Of a stretch of DNA of 64,000 bases, positions 22,601 through 35,221 are shown piece by piece. The position numbers were made by a program, and so were the translations under genes. Where the stretch lies: NCBI GenBank assembly GCA_001661515.1, contig LUVW01000022.1, positions 39,061 to 103,060 of the forward strand, in the 5' to 3' direction. Positions within the stretch are counted from its first letter, which is position 1, and each line of letters opens with the position of its first letter. The notes beneath the pieces are model-generated. The model made no database searches, was not told where the DNA came from, and saw only the letters and a program-made list of their open reading frames with translations. Origin of the DNA: Capniomyces stellatus. Lineage: Eukaryota > Kickxellomycota > Harpellomycetes > Harpellales > Legeriomycetaceae.

Positions 22601-25251
22601 CCTGACTTGTCTTTTCTTATGTATCAAGGAGAATAGTTCTCTTGTGTTCTTGATGCTACGTGGTTCAGTAACATAAGACTATTCTGAAACAAAAATTGCC
22701 TACTCCGTTATTAATAAGTTCAGAAAGTAATTGCAAATTACCAAACTGAAAATAGATGCTTTGTCAAAATATCCAATGCTGTGTTCAGATTTTAATACAA
22801 CTGGCCAATCTCCAGCAAAACATCACTGTACAAATTTGCTCGCATCAACCATTGTTCATCTAATTTCAGCTTTAAGTCAAACCCTAGCCTAATACAATAT
22901 TAACAACCAGAACACGCTAATCATTCTATTATTGTCAAGGTACCCTACCTTGACCGCTATTTTCTCTGGCATTCTGTAGAAAATGTACTTTGATAATTTG
23001 CTACCAACCATTTTCTTCCAACAATGCCCTTTTTCAAAAGAAAATGTCGCACCAATTGATCACTTGAAGTGCCGTTTAAAGAGCTTGTATTAATTCAATC
23101 CAAGGTCTGCAGTTACAAACTGCCCATTGTTTGATAAGTAGGTACTAAGTCAAGTTTGCAAGTACCCTCAAATTTCTGATTTAGGCTTTTGTATTGTAGG
23201 CCTTGAGTAAACAATTGTTGGTCAATTTTAATTAGATTTGCTTGTTTAGAAAACAATATGTCATTACAACTTTATGTCGGGTTGAATACTTTGAATTGAC
23301 TACCAATGTAAAAAAAAACAATGGTTTATTATAGTTTGCAAAGTTTTGGCTAGATTCACAAGTCTATTCCCCTCATTGGTGCTGTTTTTTTTTCTTCAAT
23401 TTCATTTTCAACTTTTTTTTCTCCAAAAAACGAGTCTAACTTTTCACATCTATTAACTTTCATATTAATAAATTTCAATAAATAAAAAAAAAACTTGAGC
23501 CTAATTTTAGTAAAAACAGATTTGTGCCAACTATTATTGATTCAGAGTAGCCGTCATTAAAACGTTTTTTTTACTTTCTGCTATTGTAGCCATGTAATCA
23601 GTTTTTATTAGGAGTGATTGACTGCGCTTGCTTTTATGAATAATGGGGGTGAAATTTCTCCTACCACAACCGTTCACTTATTTCTACTATTTCTACTTTA
23701 TGCTATTCATTTGGTCTGGTATGATTGCTTTTTATATTGATATTAGAAATCGAATCATTATATACAAACTCGCTTTTTTTATTTATTTATTACTAAAACT
23801 ACGATTTTCTTCTTTGGCTGGTCTTTATTGCCTTCGCAACCAATCTAAGCTTTTAGAAAAGCATTTACTTTGTCGTTTATATTTTTATTGAGGCAACTTT
23901 TCCAAGTTTTAACCCAATGGCTGTTTATCAAAAACCAGTTTACCAATAATTGTCCTGAAAACCCTCCACTTTTACACTGATTATCTCTAAAACCGGACTC
24001 TATAATTAGCTTTCATTAAAAAACATCTAACCTATCCAAGTATAACTATTGGTTGATTTTGGAATCATATCTCGCCCATCAAGTAGTATCGATAAACTCT
24101 TCTAGTAGTAGTTTTTTATCAAAGCAATATATCTGGTTTTAAGCTTCAACAACAATACAGATTGATGCCGGTAGCCAGGTTCATAACCGGGAGTAATAGT
24201 GACGTTGGCTTAAACAAAAAAATAAACCAAACACCTTGGAATGTTTAGATAAACTTATTTTTATTGAACAGCAACTACTTTTGGTTCTGGCTCCTTAAAT
24301 AAATTGAAAATGTCTCAAAATAACGATAAGCTAAGCAAAAAATATGCGCAATTACATTACAATTAGAGTCTAGCTTGTACATCACAAATATTACCAAACA
24401 GGCAATACAGGTAGAATAGTGCATGGGAAAGCTAACAAACAAACCAACAACCACTATAAAGGTTTCTAGTATAATCTACCGAATTTAACTTATTTCAACA
24501 TTAACCAGCAATATCCTGTGTAAATGCTACACTTTTACTTCCAATCTTTCTATTTTATCAATGTATGTTTGAGCTACAAAGCCACCAGATTCCAGTAACA
24601 TTCTCTAAAGGACCAACTCGGATGTTACACCTTTAATCAATACCATGCCAAATTATCACAACGGGATATCGATCTTATCAGAATACCGGTACACAAGCTT
24701 TCACAGCATAAATAGTAAATCATACACACCTTAGTTGACCCCTTAATTTGTTTCCTAACCGATTTTTGTTGGGATTAAGTTCAGAATCAAAAGTTCTAGT
24801 AGATAAATCAAACAACCATTCAAATCTAATTTTAAATTTAAATAAAAAGCATGTCATCAAATCCTTCCATTATTCACAACACCAACATCGACACTAATTA
24901 CAATGCTAATTTCAACAAGTCACGCATTAATTTGCTAACTTTGCAAAAAAAAAAAACAAAGCTATAAGTCTAGTTAATTCTCAGTGCAGCAACGCACATT
25001 CATTTATGTAAAACCATATTATCTCAGTATATATACCAATACTAGTTCTATTCTTATTACTCTGAAATGGGTAATGTATTTGTCTATAACTATGACATAG
25101 CACCAACATGTATTTGACATGCCGATGATATCAAAGACACGTAAAGTGAATATAGGCTGGCTCGCAAAATCACTAGCCAAAACTATTGAACATTTAATAT
25201 TTTTGTTTATCCAAACGTAATAGCACTTGGTAACGCCATCTCGTACCAGAA
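19675..25251. other. Gene-poor, AT-rich desert upstream of PMA1
   Basis: In about 5.6 kb the longest ATG frame is 82 codons (23643-23891), and it is hydrophobic and low-complexity. The plus strand is rich in T and pyrimidine runs, such as repeated TTTTC near 22565-22590. I find no spliced gene, no tRNA B-box with a matching fold, and no transposon motif. It could hold a long promoter, non-coding RNA, or simply spacer. Confidence 0.45.
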
Positions 25252-25299
25252 CCCCCCCCCCCCCCCNNNNNNNNNNNNNNNNNAACCCCCCCCCCCCCC
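25252..25299. other. Assembly gap flanked by poly-C runs
   Basis: Fifteen C residues, 17 Ns (25267-25283), AA and 14 C residues. A further C run lies at about 25471-25480. The gap sits inside or next to a C homopolymer and its true length is unknown. Confidence 0.8.
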
Positions 25300-25613
25300 A
25301 AATATCGATTATCGAAACCTCAAAAAAATATATTTAAAAGTTCCAAGAGAATGCTTTTGCGAATTATATTCGTAGATTTTATTTAAAAATGCGATAGTAA
25401 TTACAGTATACTAAAGCAGATACAATAGAAATAAAAGCATCACTTTAAACTCTAAGCTTGTGCAGCCAGCACCCCCCCCCCTAAAAAAAAACGTGGTTAT
25501 GCTCAACTCGGAACTACAGCGCTTAAAGCATTTATCGTTGTTTAGACTGTGATCCAGCTTTACTTGCAACGCTGTTGATTTTTGGAGCCAGCATTTTTGA
25601 GCTCAGAGCGGTC

Positions 25614-26183
25614 TCAATCATTGTATGCGTTTTCTCCGTGATGATGAGGCTTGCACTCCTTGCACTTTGGGCATGTTGGGAATTTTCTTTTTGGTGGGCA
25701 TCTACTGAGCAGTTCCTGTTCATACTCTGAAGTTATTCTTAGAGGGGCTGCTTCTAGTGTTACAGATCCGTGGATGCTATTAAATGTCGCTTGGTATGTT
25801 CGTCCAGTGTTCATAAGCCCAAGAATCTCTTTAAATCCACCAAGCCACTCGTTCTTTCCAATGGATCTACTCATTGTGTATTGCACAGTTGTCATCACTA
25901 TCCATTCATCTTTGGTCAATGGGTCCACATATCTAGTGTAGTCAGGATGGACATATGTATTTGCAAACGAGCTTGAAGGGCTCACCAATCTTCCCCAAAC
26001 ATCAGCTACGCCTGCAGGGATTCTGTTGAACTTTGATGTTTCGGCCTTGTTGATGTATGGCGTGTAGCTATAGCCATTTATTGTGCCAGAACTACATGAT
26101 GCCCAGTCATTAACGTTCGAGTTGCATCCCAGTCCATAGACACTGGTGGCAAATGCTGATAAAAATAGTGCGGATAGATTCAT
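25614..26183 (-). CDS. Secreted protein of an unrecognised family (NDW family)
   Basis: This is a 189-residue single-exon gene. A signal peptide (MNLSALFLSAFATSVYG) leads into GCNSNVNDWASC. The core is shared with the genes at 38180, 39691 and 41405: ETS.FN.IP.G.ADVW, FANTYVHPDYTRY, TTVQY, FKEIL..MN.GRTY, TFNSI.GS.TLEA and SE.E.EL..RCPP. Here the core is followed by a short Cys/His tail (CPKCKECKPHHHG) instead of the Thr-rich tail of the 39691 copy. The function is unknown; secretion is supported by the leader, and the family looks lineage-specific. Confidence 0.82.
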   Translation of the reverse strand: MNLSALFLSAFATSVYGLGCNSNVNDWASCSSGTINGYSYTPYINKAETSKFNRIPAGVADVWGRLVSPSSSFANTYVHPDYTRYVDPLTKDEWIVMTTVQYTMSRSIGKNEWLGGFKEILGLMNTGRTYQATFNSIHGSVTLEAAPLRITSEYEQELLSRCPPKRKFPTCPKCKECKPHHHGENAYND

Positions 26184-26356
26184 TCTTTTTTACGTTCTTT
26201 TTTCTTTTAGCTGCTCAGAGAGGTTTATACTTCCTAGATATATCTGCGGTATGTATAATGATAGTATATCAACACAGGGCTTGTATTGCCGCTAAATTTG
26301 AGTAGATTTAGAGATTTATTTTGTAGTGAACGCTGATTTTGGGTGAATGGGGGTGG

Positions 26357-26364
26357 CTTTTATA
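26357..26364 (-). promoter_or_regulatory. TATA box of the 25614-26183 gene
   Basis: TATAAAAG on the minus strand is about 175 bases upstream of the ATG. Confidence 0.5.
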
Positions 26365-27640
26365 CTTTTGGTATCGGCTATAACAGCAATGATTTAGCTA
26401 GGGCGGCAACATTGATCAAGCTTAGAGTGTTTTCATTTTCATTATTTATTTTTCTAGGTATAAAATACAACTATTAAAGAATAAAGAGCAAAACGAGTTC
26501 AAAAACTACAAATTTGTTTTAAAAAATATTTAGTCGTGTTATTAAAAAGGCTAAATGGACTGCAGATCTATAATAAATCAGGATAGCATTAATGCAAAAT
26601 CAGCACACAGCGCAATTGAAATTAAAACAAATATACTTCATTTTACAAGCATTCACGGCGATCTAAATTGCCAACACTTTAGATAAACGGTCTAGGTTTT
26701 TTAAATTAAATTATGGACTGGGCTGGGCTGGGCTGGGCTGGATTGAAAATATTGGGTCGGTTAATGGACAATTCAGGAGATTTAGAGTCCAGCCCACTGG
26801 ATCTGCGGTTTACAAATATGCTTCAGATGTGATTATGCGGATATTATTTCTTTTATTGAGACTTTGAGGCTGCACATTTTCGAGTGTAGTTTATTGTAGA
26901 AACTTTATTATCTTGCTATTAACATTTTACTCATTAAATGTTGATAATTGTTTTTGCAATAAAAAGCACCAATGTTTCAGGGAAATTATGCATCGTGGTT
27001 TTGAACAAACACAAATAAAACTTCCAGATTCAAAAACAAGAAAGATAAATGCCACAATGTTCCCACTAATCGCAACGTAAAATGAAAACTGACCTACCAA
27101 AAATACCACAAATTGTGTGTATAGGCATGGTAGCCTCAGTTAACGAATTCTTGAATTAGTGTACAGCTGGATTAAGAACACACCAAAGGTTCCAAAAATC
27201 TATACACTATTTCATACTTGTATTTATGGCTACCCCATTCTGAAACTCATAGTCTGCATTGATGTTAAGTAACTTTTAGCTTAAATTTGGCCAGGATATC
27301 AATTAGAAAAGCGACCAAAAAGTTTTAAATGAGATGTGCTTAGTTTTCAAAAATTTATTGGATGTACATCATCGCCGCTATTCACGTACAAACCCTAGAC
27401 TCGTTTCAATAAACCAATATGTTAGAATACAAAGGCTCTACCAGTCAGATCATGCTATTGATAAACACGATGAGTTTGAAAATGGTTGGGCACACGCAGT
27501 ATGCTGTGTTGCGGTGGTCTGATTAAGATGGTTGGACATATTGTGCATAAAAAAATCAATATGGTTGATATGACTAAAAAACAAAGTTAGTAGATATAAG
27601 GCAAAATGAGACACCAAAACATATACAATATGATATATAT
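26365..27640. other. Intergenic, no gene seen
   Basis: AT-rich spacer with a short GGGCT pentamer run near 26718-26742. No frame with family resemblance. Confidence 0.4.
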
Positions 27641-29335
27641 TACAATGATACGATAAGTCGGATAAAAACAGGGTAGGACCTAAGTAAAGCAAAGTCAAAC
27701 CAATCAAAAATCGAATAGAATCTGGAAAAATCAAGCAAAACTGAGTAGGATTGAAGCAAACCCCGAGTAGGATCTGAGCAAACTCAAATGATAGCATTTA
27801 AACCGCCAATTTGTGAAGAATATTCTGTGATTTTACTTGCAATGGATATGCGGATAAAAGCTACACTAATCATAGTAGTAGCTATACTGACCAACAAGCA
27901 TAAACCATAACAGTGTAGTGATCAACATAAATCCAAGCAAGTGAAGCGGTTTGTTCACTGGCCAAAAACAGCCAAAATTAAACACCACACGAGACTTTTT
28001 CGGCAAGGAAGAATGGTTCGGCAAAGATCTGTACTCGGAGCCATCAGCTAAACGCCTTCTTGGCAAGTTCCTGGCTCCCAAACTCGGACTAGCTCTGCCT
28101 ATTTGTGCATCCACGCCAACCAACTGCTTCAAATCGGCTGCCGTTTTCTATAGCAACAAAAAAAACAATAATATTAAGATAAAAAAATCAGTATAAATAC
28201 AGATAGATGAACATCAGAGTGCAGGTTGTGGACTATAGGTGAATGTGTAGCTTGGAATATAAGGCTCGGTTACCTTGGCTGAATCAAGCTCTGAGAAAAG
28301 CTTTCCAATAAGACTTAATATTTTTTCGTTCTCCAGACCGAGATGAGCCTCAACTCTATAATACAAAAAATATACTAGTTAAAAAACCAGACATCCAAAC
28401 CAGGCAAAAGTAGACATTCAAAACAGATAAATTTAGTCATTAAATGTACTGCAAACTCACGGTTTAGGCTCAAATAACTTATGGTTGGCGTTTGGATCAG
28501 GACCGGCCAGGAGGCTCTGGTATGTGAGCACTATATAGTAGATGCATTGAAGTTATATGATAGCACGGAAACAAAGGCAACCACAACATAAGTGCTGCCA
28601 TCCTTGATGCCAAAAGATCTGCATTTGAATCAGGATTTCCAGCTCGGGCCAACTTACTCTGGTTATGGCTCTGGTTATGACTCTGACTCTGGTTTTTATT
28701 CATATTCATGTTCATATTCTGGCTCTTGGTCAAGGATTTTGGTTCTTTTGACCATCCCAAGCTGCGTTCACCAACAGGATGATGCTCATATGCCACATTC
28801 GATGCCTTAGGTGGGGTTTGGCTACCAGAAATGCTCTGTTGCGTTTGTGGTTCGTGTTTGTGCAGAGTGTTCCCAGGCTTAGCTCTGTTTGGCTTAAAGT
28901 CAAATTCAAACTTTTTCATGGTTTCGGTGTTTTTGTCAAGGCTACACGGGTCAGGAAAAGGCGGAGTTATGTCAAAGGGTTGCCGGTCTTCGTACTTTTG
29001 CTGGCCAAGGTTGCGACTGTTTTTGGCTACTTTCCGACTTTTAGACCTACTCACTCTCTGTTTCTTTTGTTTTATATTCGGAAACGACTCATTTGAACAG
29101 TAGCCGTTGGTTGGCGACTCGTTGAGGTCAAATGGCCTTATGACAAACTTTGGAACGTCGTAGTACTCTAAAAACCAACGAGTCAAAACAGAAAACAGAA
29201 ATCAGAAATCAAAAGTCAAAAACGTAAATAGAAAACAATACAATTAATAAACTGACGAGTGATACACAGCGCATTTTCTAATAGTTATGCAATCTTAGGA
29301 TGACGGTGGTGGTACACATTTATGCTACTACCACT
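27641..29335 (-). pseudogene. Partial duplicate (A1) of the six-exon gene, probably an assembly or haplotype copy
   Basis: The stretch matches 32189-33883 at a constant offset of 4548 bases with very few differences, for example A at about 28207 where the other copies have G. It carries exons 3 to 6 of that gene (28658-29167, 28461-28530, 28274-28355, 27866-28147) and then breaks at a single N (29336) inside the intron before exon 2. The first two exons are absent. A break exactly at an N points to a scaffold join or an unmerged second haplotype. Confidence 0.75.
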
Positions 29336-29336
29336 N
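29336..29336. other. Single-N scaffold join
   Basis: One N separates the A1 copy from LINE sequence. Sequence continuity here is doubtful. Confidence 0.85.
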
Positions 29337-31492
29337 TGGTAGCAAAACACCGTAAGAAAAATTATGAGAAATTTATTAAATCATTTTGTGAACTAGAACT
29401 AGACAAAAACTCACGCATGGTATGGAGGAAGTTGAAGAGCCTCAGGAGTGAGACAAGGAATCAACTTGGACCAGGAAGCGTGTTGGACTCAGAGGGCCAA
29501 GTAGTTACAGATGACCAACAAAGGCTCAAAATTTGGGCTGATCACTTTAATAATCCAGTCATAACAACACCGGTTAGAGACAATATACTGAACAATCAAT
29601 CAGAACCAGAGTCGTATTATTCTGAATGCGACATGGAGCCAACCTGGATGGAAGTAGTCAGTGCATTGCAACAGACGCCAAGGAATAAATCTCCGGGAAT
29701 GGATATGCTTCCAAGTGAGCTATGGAAGTTAGTCCAAGAAGAGGATGTTCCAACTTTTCATCTGGCAAAGTCAATATTTAAACTAGTGAAAAGTGCATGG
29801 AGAGAATGTATTCTCACTGACAAATGCAATACTAGCATAGTAGTACCAATATTTAAAAAAGGAGACAACAGAGATCCTAACAACTACAGGGGAATTTCGC
29901 TCATACCCACAATAACCAAGTTGCTAGCTAAAGTGGCTGTAGTCAAACTAAACCAAATAGATTTACAACACGATATTTTTTGTAAGGAGCAGGCTGGCTT
30001 CCGGATGCAGGAAGAAAGCATTGGTCAAGCTACAGCCTTATTTGAAATAGTCAAACGAAGGAAAATGAAACGGAAACCAACTTATGTCTGCTTTGTTAAT
30101 TTCGAAAAAGCCTAGAACAGGGTTCCGTATGACCTATTAATGAAGAAACTACAAGACAACAAGATTGGAGGAAAGCTACTTGATGTCATAAAAGAATTAT
30201 ATCTTGATCCAAAAATGACAGTTCGAGTAGACAATCAATTGTCAGAGATAAGCAAGTACAAATGTGGATTAAGGCAAGGATGTCCCATCTCACCTCTGCT
30301 TTTTGATATCTACATAAACGACGTATTTAAAAGAGTGTCAGGAGTTACAGTACCACAACTTGGAAAAAGAGTACGTGGACTGCTGTTCGCAGATGATACT
30401 GTAATCCTTGCATAAGATGAGAATAAAATGAAGTTTGCACTGAGAAAACTGGATATATGGTGCAAAAAATGGCACATGAAAATCAACAATTCAAAGAGCG
30501 GCATCATGGCAGTGGGAGCAACACTGTTTGAGCAATATAAATTGAATGGCAAACCAGTACCAGTGGCAGATCAATACCCATACTTGGGAGTCATTATGAG
30601 CAAGGATTGGAACTATAAAGCCAATTTAAAGTTCAGACGAGAAAAAACACTCAGGGCGTTTCTAGCTAATTATAGCATGTTTAAGAGAAGAGACATCCCA
30701 GCCAAATTTAAAGCTAAAGTCATTACAGCAGTAATACAATCAGTTGCGGCGTATGGAGGTGAGTTGTATGGCATGTTGATAGCAAGATGTACACCAATGC
30801 AGCGAATTTCGGACAATGCAACAATAATTACAATGGGGGTAGGGAAATCAGCCTGAGTTGTCAGATTACGACAGGAGCTGAGAATTGTAGACCTTAATAC
30901 AAGAACAGCAATAGCGAGAGAACGAGCATTCCGCAAATGGGCAGATCTCAGGACATGGATCAAGGACCTGATAAAAAAGCCGATGCTACATATGAAAGAC
31001 ACTTGGACCAGTGGTTATATACGCTGGACAAGACGCTTTAATAAAGATGACAGCCGTAAAGGTGCAACTAAACGCAAACTCCAGGCAAGACAATCCAGGA
31101 ATAAAAAAACAGTAATATCAAGGTGGATCAAAAAAGTACATGCCGGCCAGTGGAGCAACTGGATGGGGCCACAACCGATCTACCCAGACCACAAAAAGGA
31201 CTAGATATCTTAGCAAGAATCAGAATAGGTCAGTATTGGGCAACAGCGTTGTTTTTGGAGGCTATCCACAAAACCCCGTTACTCGATCCTGTCCAGGCTT
31301 AAAGCAGTACCAATCTCCCCGAACCAATGCCCATCGGGTACGGACGATCTAATTGATTGAAGGGGGTGTTGGCTAATAGAGTCATTTAACATATCAAAAT
31401 AGCACAGTGTTTTGAAGTATTGTTCAATATTGTATGTTTTGTTGTGTTGTTTTGGTATTATTGCCAATAAACCACGTAAATAAATAAAATAG
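29337..31492 (+). mobile_element. Degenerate LINE (non-LTR retrotransposon) with reverse transcriptase
   Basis: One reading frame runs from the N to 31204 and encodes reverse-transcriptase blocks: PNNYRGISLIPTITKLL, VCFVNFEKA, KCGLRQGCPISPLLFDIYIND and GLLFADDTVILA. Three in-frame stops interrupt it: TAG at 30113, TAA at 30413 and TGA at 30854. There is no frameshift. The first stop falls where active LINEs usually have Tyr or another residue after EKA. The 3' end has an AATAAACC..AAATAAATAAA tail near 31465-31490. The endonuclease part is missing, either truncated or lost at the N. It cannot make a full protein. Its tail resembles R1a and R1b. Confidence 0.85.
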
Positions 31493-32187
31493 TACAATGA
31501 TACGATAAGTCGGATAAAAACAGGGTAGGACCTAAGTAAAGCAAAGTCAAACCCATCAAAAATCGAATAGAATCTGGAAAAATCAAGTAAAACTGAGTAG
31601 GATTGAAGCAAACCCCGAGTAGGATCTGAGCAAACTCAAATGATAGCATTTAAACCGCCAATTTGTGAAGAATATTCTGTGATTTTACTTGCAATGGATA
31701 TGCGGATAAAAGCTACACTAATCATAGTAGTAGCTATACTGACCAACAAGCATAAACCATAACAGTGTAGTGATCAACATAAATCCAAGCAAGTGAAGCG
31801 GTTTGTTCACTGGCCAAAAACAGCCAAAATTAAACACCACACGAGACTTTTTCGGCAAGGAAGAATGGTTCGGCAAAGATCTGTACTCGGAGCCATCAGC
31901 TAAACGCCTTCTTGGCAAGTTCCTGGCTCCCAAACTCGGACTAGCTCTGCCTATTTGTGCATCCACGCCAACCAACTGCTTCAAATCGGCTGCCGTTTTC
32001 TATAGCAACAAAAAAAACAATAATATTAAGATAAAAAAATCAGTATAAATACAGATAGATGAGCATCAGAGTGCAGGTTGTGGACTATAGGTGAATGTGT
32101 AGCTTGGAATATAAGGCTCGGTTACCTTGGCTGAATCAAGCTCTGAGAAAAGCTTTCCAATAAGACTTAATATTTTTTCGTTCTCCA
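31493..32187 (-). pseudogene. Second partial duplicate (A2) of the six-exon gene
   Basis: This stretch equals 32189-32883 with a few base differences (CCCATC for CCAATC near 31551, and T for C near 31587). It contains exon 6 (31718-31999) and most of exon 5, and ends at the N at 32188. It directly follows the LINE tail, so it probably represents the allele that carries the LINE insertion downstream of the gene. Confidence 0.7.
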
Positions 32188-32188
32188 N
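32188..32188. other. Single-N scaffold join
   Basis: One N joins A2 to the intact A3 copy, and the sequence restarts at the same base (TACAATGATACG) that begins A2. Confidence 0.85.
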
Positions 32189-32413
32189 TACAATGATACG
32201 ATAAGTCGGATAAAAACAGGGTAGGACCTAAGTAAAGCAAAGTCAAACCAATCAAAAATCGAATAGAATCTGGAAAAATCAAGCAAAACTGAGTAGGATT
32301 GAAGCAAACCCCGAGTAGGATCTGAGCAAACTCAAATGATAGCATTTAAACCGCCAATTTGTGAAGAATATTCTGTGATTTTACTTGCAATGGATATGCG
32401 GATAAAAGCTACA

Positions 32414-35221
32414 CTAATCATAGTAGTAGCTATACTGACCAACAAGCATAAACCATAACAGTGTAGTGATCAACATAAATCCAAGCAAGTGAAGCGGTTT
32501 GTTCACTGGCCAAAAACAGCCAAAATTAAACACCACACGAGACTTTTTCGGCAAGGAAGAATGGTTCGGCAAAGATCTGTACTCGGAGCCATCAGCTAAA
32601 CGCCTTCTTGGCAAGTTCCTGGCTCCCAAACTCGGACTAGCTCTGCCTATTTGTGCATCCACGCCAACCAACTGCTTCAAATCGGCTGCCGTTTTCTATA
32701 GCAACAAAAAAAACAATAATATTAAGATAAAAAAATCAGTATAAATACAGATAGATGAGCATCAGAGTGCAGGTTGTGGACTATAGGTGAATGTGTAGCT
32801 TGGAATATAAGGCTCGGTTACCTTGGCTGAATCAAGCTCTGAGAAAAGCTTTCCAATAAGACTTAATATTTTTTCGTTCTCCAGACCGAGATGAGCCTCA
32901 ACTCTATAATACAAAAAATATACTAGTTAAAAAACCAGACATCCAAACCAGGCAAAAGTAGACATTCAAAACAGATAAATTTAGTCATTAAATGTACTGC
33001 AAACTCACGGTTTAGGCTCAAATAACTTATGGTTGGCGTTTGGATCAGGACCGGCCAGGAGGCTCTGGTATGTGAGCACTATATAGTAGATGCATTGAAG
33101 TTATATGATAGCACGGAAACAAAGGCAACCACAACATAAGTGCTGCCATCCTTGATGCCAAAAGATCTGCATTTGAATCAGGATTTCCAGCTCGGGCCAA
33201 CTTACTCTGGTTATGGCTCTGGTTATGACTCTGACTCTGGTTTTTATTCATATTCATGTTCATATTCTGGCTCTTGGTCAAGGATTTTGGTTCTTTTGAC
33301 CATCCCAAGCTGCGTTCACCAACAGGATGATGCTCATATGCCACATTCGATGCCTTAGGTGGGGTTTGGCTACCAGAAATGCTCTGTTGCGTTTGTGGTT
33401 CGTGTTTGTGCAGAGTGTTCCCAGGCTTAGCTCTGTTTGGCTTAAAGTCAAATTCAAACTTTTTCATGGTTTCGGTGTTTTTGTCAAGGCTACACGGGTC
33501 AGGAAAAGGCGGAGTTATGTCAAAGGGTTGCCGGTCTTCGTACTTTTGCTGGCCAAGGTTGCGACTGTTTTTGGCTACTTTCCGACTTTTAGACCTACTC
33601 ACTCTCTGTTTCTTTTGTTTTATATTCGGAAACGACTCATTTGAACAGTAGCCGTTGGTTGGCGACTCGTTGAGGTCAAATGGCCTTATGACAAACTTTG
33701 GAACGTCGTAGTACTCTAAAAACCAACGAGTCAAAACAGAAAACAGAAATCAGAAATCAAAAGTCAAAAACGTAAATAGAAAACAATACAATTAATAAAC
33801 TGACGAGTGATACACAGCGCATTTTCTAATAGTTATGCAATCTTAGGATGACGGTGGTGGTACACATTTATGCTACTACCACTATTCCTACCATTCCCAT
33901 CGTTGCTACCAGTGTGATCTGAAAATGACAAACATGATAAACACACCACTCACCTCCATAATGCTGCCCTATCTCTCCCAACAACTGTTTGGGGATTTTC
34001 CCTGGCGTTTCTCGAAGAATTCTGCTTTTCCTAATGCTGTTAAGCATCACCTTTCCTAGTTTCTGCCAGTTTAAACACGTAAAATATTGATAAATCAACA
34101 CAAAACACAACAGGCATATCACGTATTTCAGACTGTGTCAGTATACTAGGCAAGTGTAGTTCCAGTTGTTCTCCATATATTTAGCCCAAAATGCTTACCT
34201 TGAACTGCTCGTTTTCATCTCCACCCAAACACGCCAGCTCTCTTTCGTCGTCATCGTCCAGAATAAACGCCCCCTCGCCCTCATAGCTCTCATCCTCCAA
34301 GGTATGGGTGTCGCTATAGCACTTTTCAGCCTCAGTGCCGCCGCCGAGCCTGTGGTTGGTATCTGCGTCGTTTTCAGAGGCCGATGTGTTGATAACCGAA
34401 CCACTTCTTTTGAGGCTTCTTGAAGGGTTACCAAATCCGCCTGATATCTTCAAGCCGCTGTGTTTGAAAAAAGAAAACTCATCCAGCTCTCCACCCAGCT
34501 GTATATCGCCAAAATCACTCTTTTCTTGGCTTAGCCTTCCAAACACCATGTTCTTATTGGAAGACATATATTTCTGGGTTCTTGCTAAGTCCAAGCTGCT
34601 TTTCCTTGCTGAGCTTATTTCAATGACATTGCTACTTGTTGATCCTGTTTGCCGTGCTTGTGTTTTATTGCTCTTCATATCTACGAACTCACTGGTGTTG
34701 GTTTTGGCGTTGGTGTCAGTTTTTGTGCATCTGCTTTTGCCCCTTGCCTTTCCATTCAGAATACGCGTTATATCGATTTTTCCTGTTGGGACTTCATTTT
34801 TATTCTCGCAAGCTCCCTTAGCCCGCTCATCAATCGTGCTGCCAGTCTCATACGTTGTATGTTTTCTATCCAACCTATCCCAGTTTGAATATATCTCAGA
34901 GCGTGTATCGCAGCGTTCCTTCTGAAATTCCGGCTTCTGTGCTTTGCCTGGCTCTTCAAAATTGACTTTTCGCGCCGAGCTGGAGTATTCCGCAGACAGC
35001 TTAATCCTCCTCGCTTTCTTTAAATTGTCTGCCAAAATGGAAACAAACTCTTGATCGTAAACCTTCTCCTTCTGGCCAACGCTTTTTGTCCCGTTTCCAT
35101 ACTCCCATCCATTCTCTACGTCCGCAGACCCGTTCAACTGCTCGTTTCCGACTTTTGGGCTTTTCTCTGTCTTTTGCAGCCTGGAAATTCCAAATTCTAC
35201 TTGTCCCTCAATAGCTATCAT
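32414..35221 (-). CDS. Six-exon gene of unknown function, 691 residues
   Basis: Exons are complement of 34199-35221, 33954-34062, 33206-33715, 33009-33078, 32822-32903 and 32414-32695. Donors are GTAAGC, GTGAGT, GTAAGT, GTGAGT and GTAACC. All acceptors are AG, and all phases agree over 2076 bases. The first exon is polar and Ser/Lys-rich (VYDQEFVSILADNLKKARRIKL) with an acidic end (ILDDDDERELACLGG). Exons 2-3 read KIPKQLLGEIGQHYGEYYDVPKF and then a long Asn/Gln/Ser region. Exons 4-6 give LLAGPDPNANHKLFEPKP and IGRASPSLGARNLPRRRLADGSE. The last 25 residues are hydrophobic and could be intron read-through after a GTGAAC. I do not recognise the family; the composition suggests a disordered, RNA- or protein-binding scaffold. 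Confidence 0.75.

Noticed and set aside
23643..23891. 82-codon frame in the gene desert
   Set aside because: Hydrophobic low-complexity translation of T-rich DNA, with no family resemblance and no splice context.
28592..29103. Plus-strand frames in A1 (and 33140-33651 in A3)
   Set aside because: They are antisense shadows of exon 3 of the six-exon gene, whose splice sites and phases are consistent on the minus strand.
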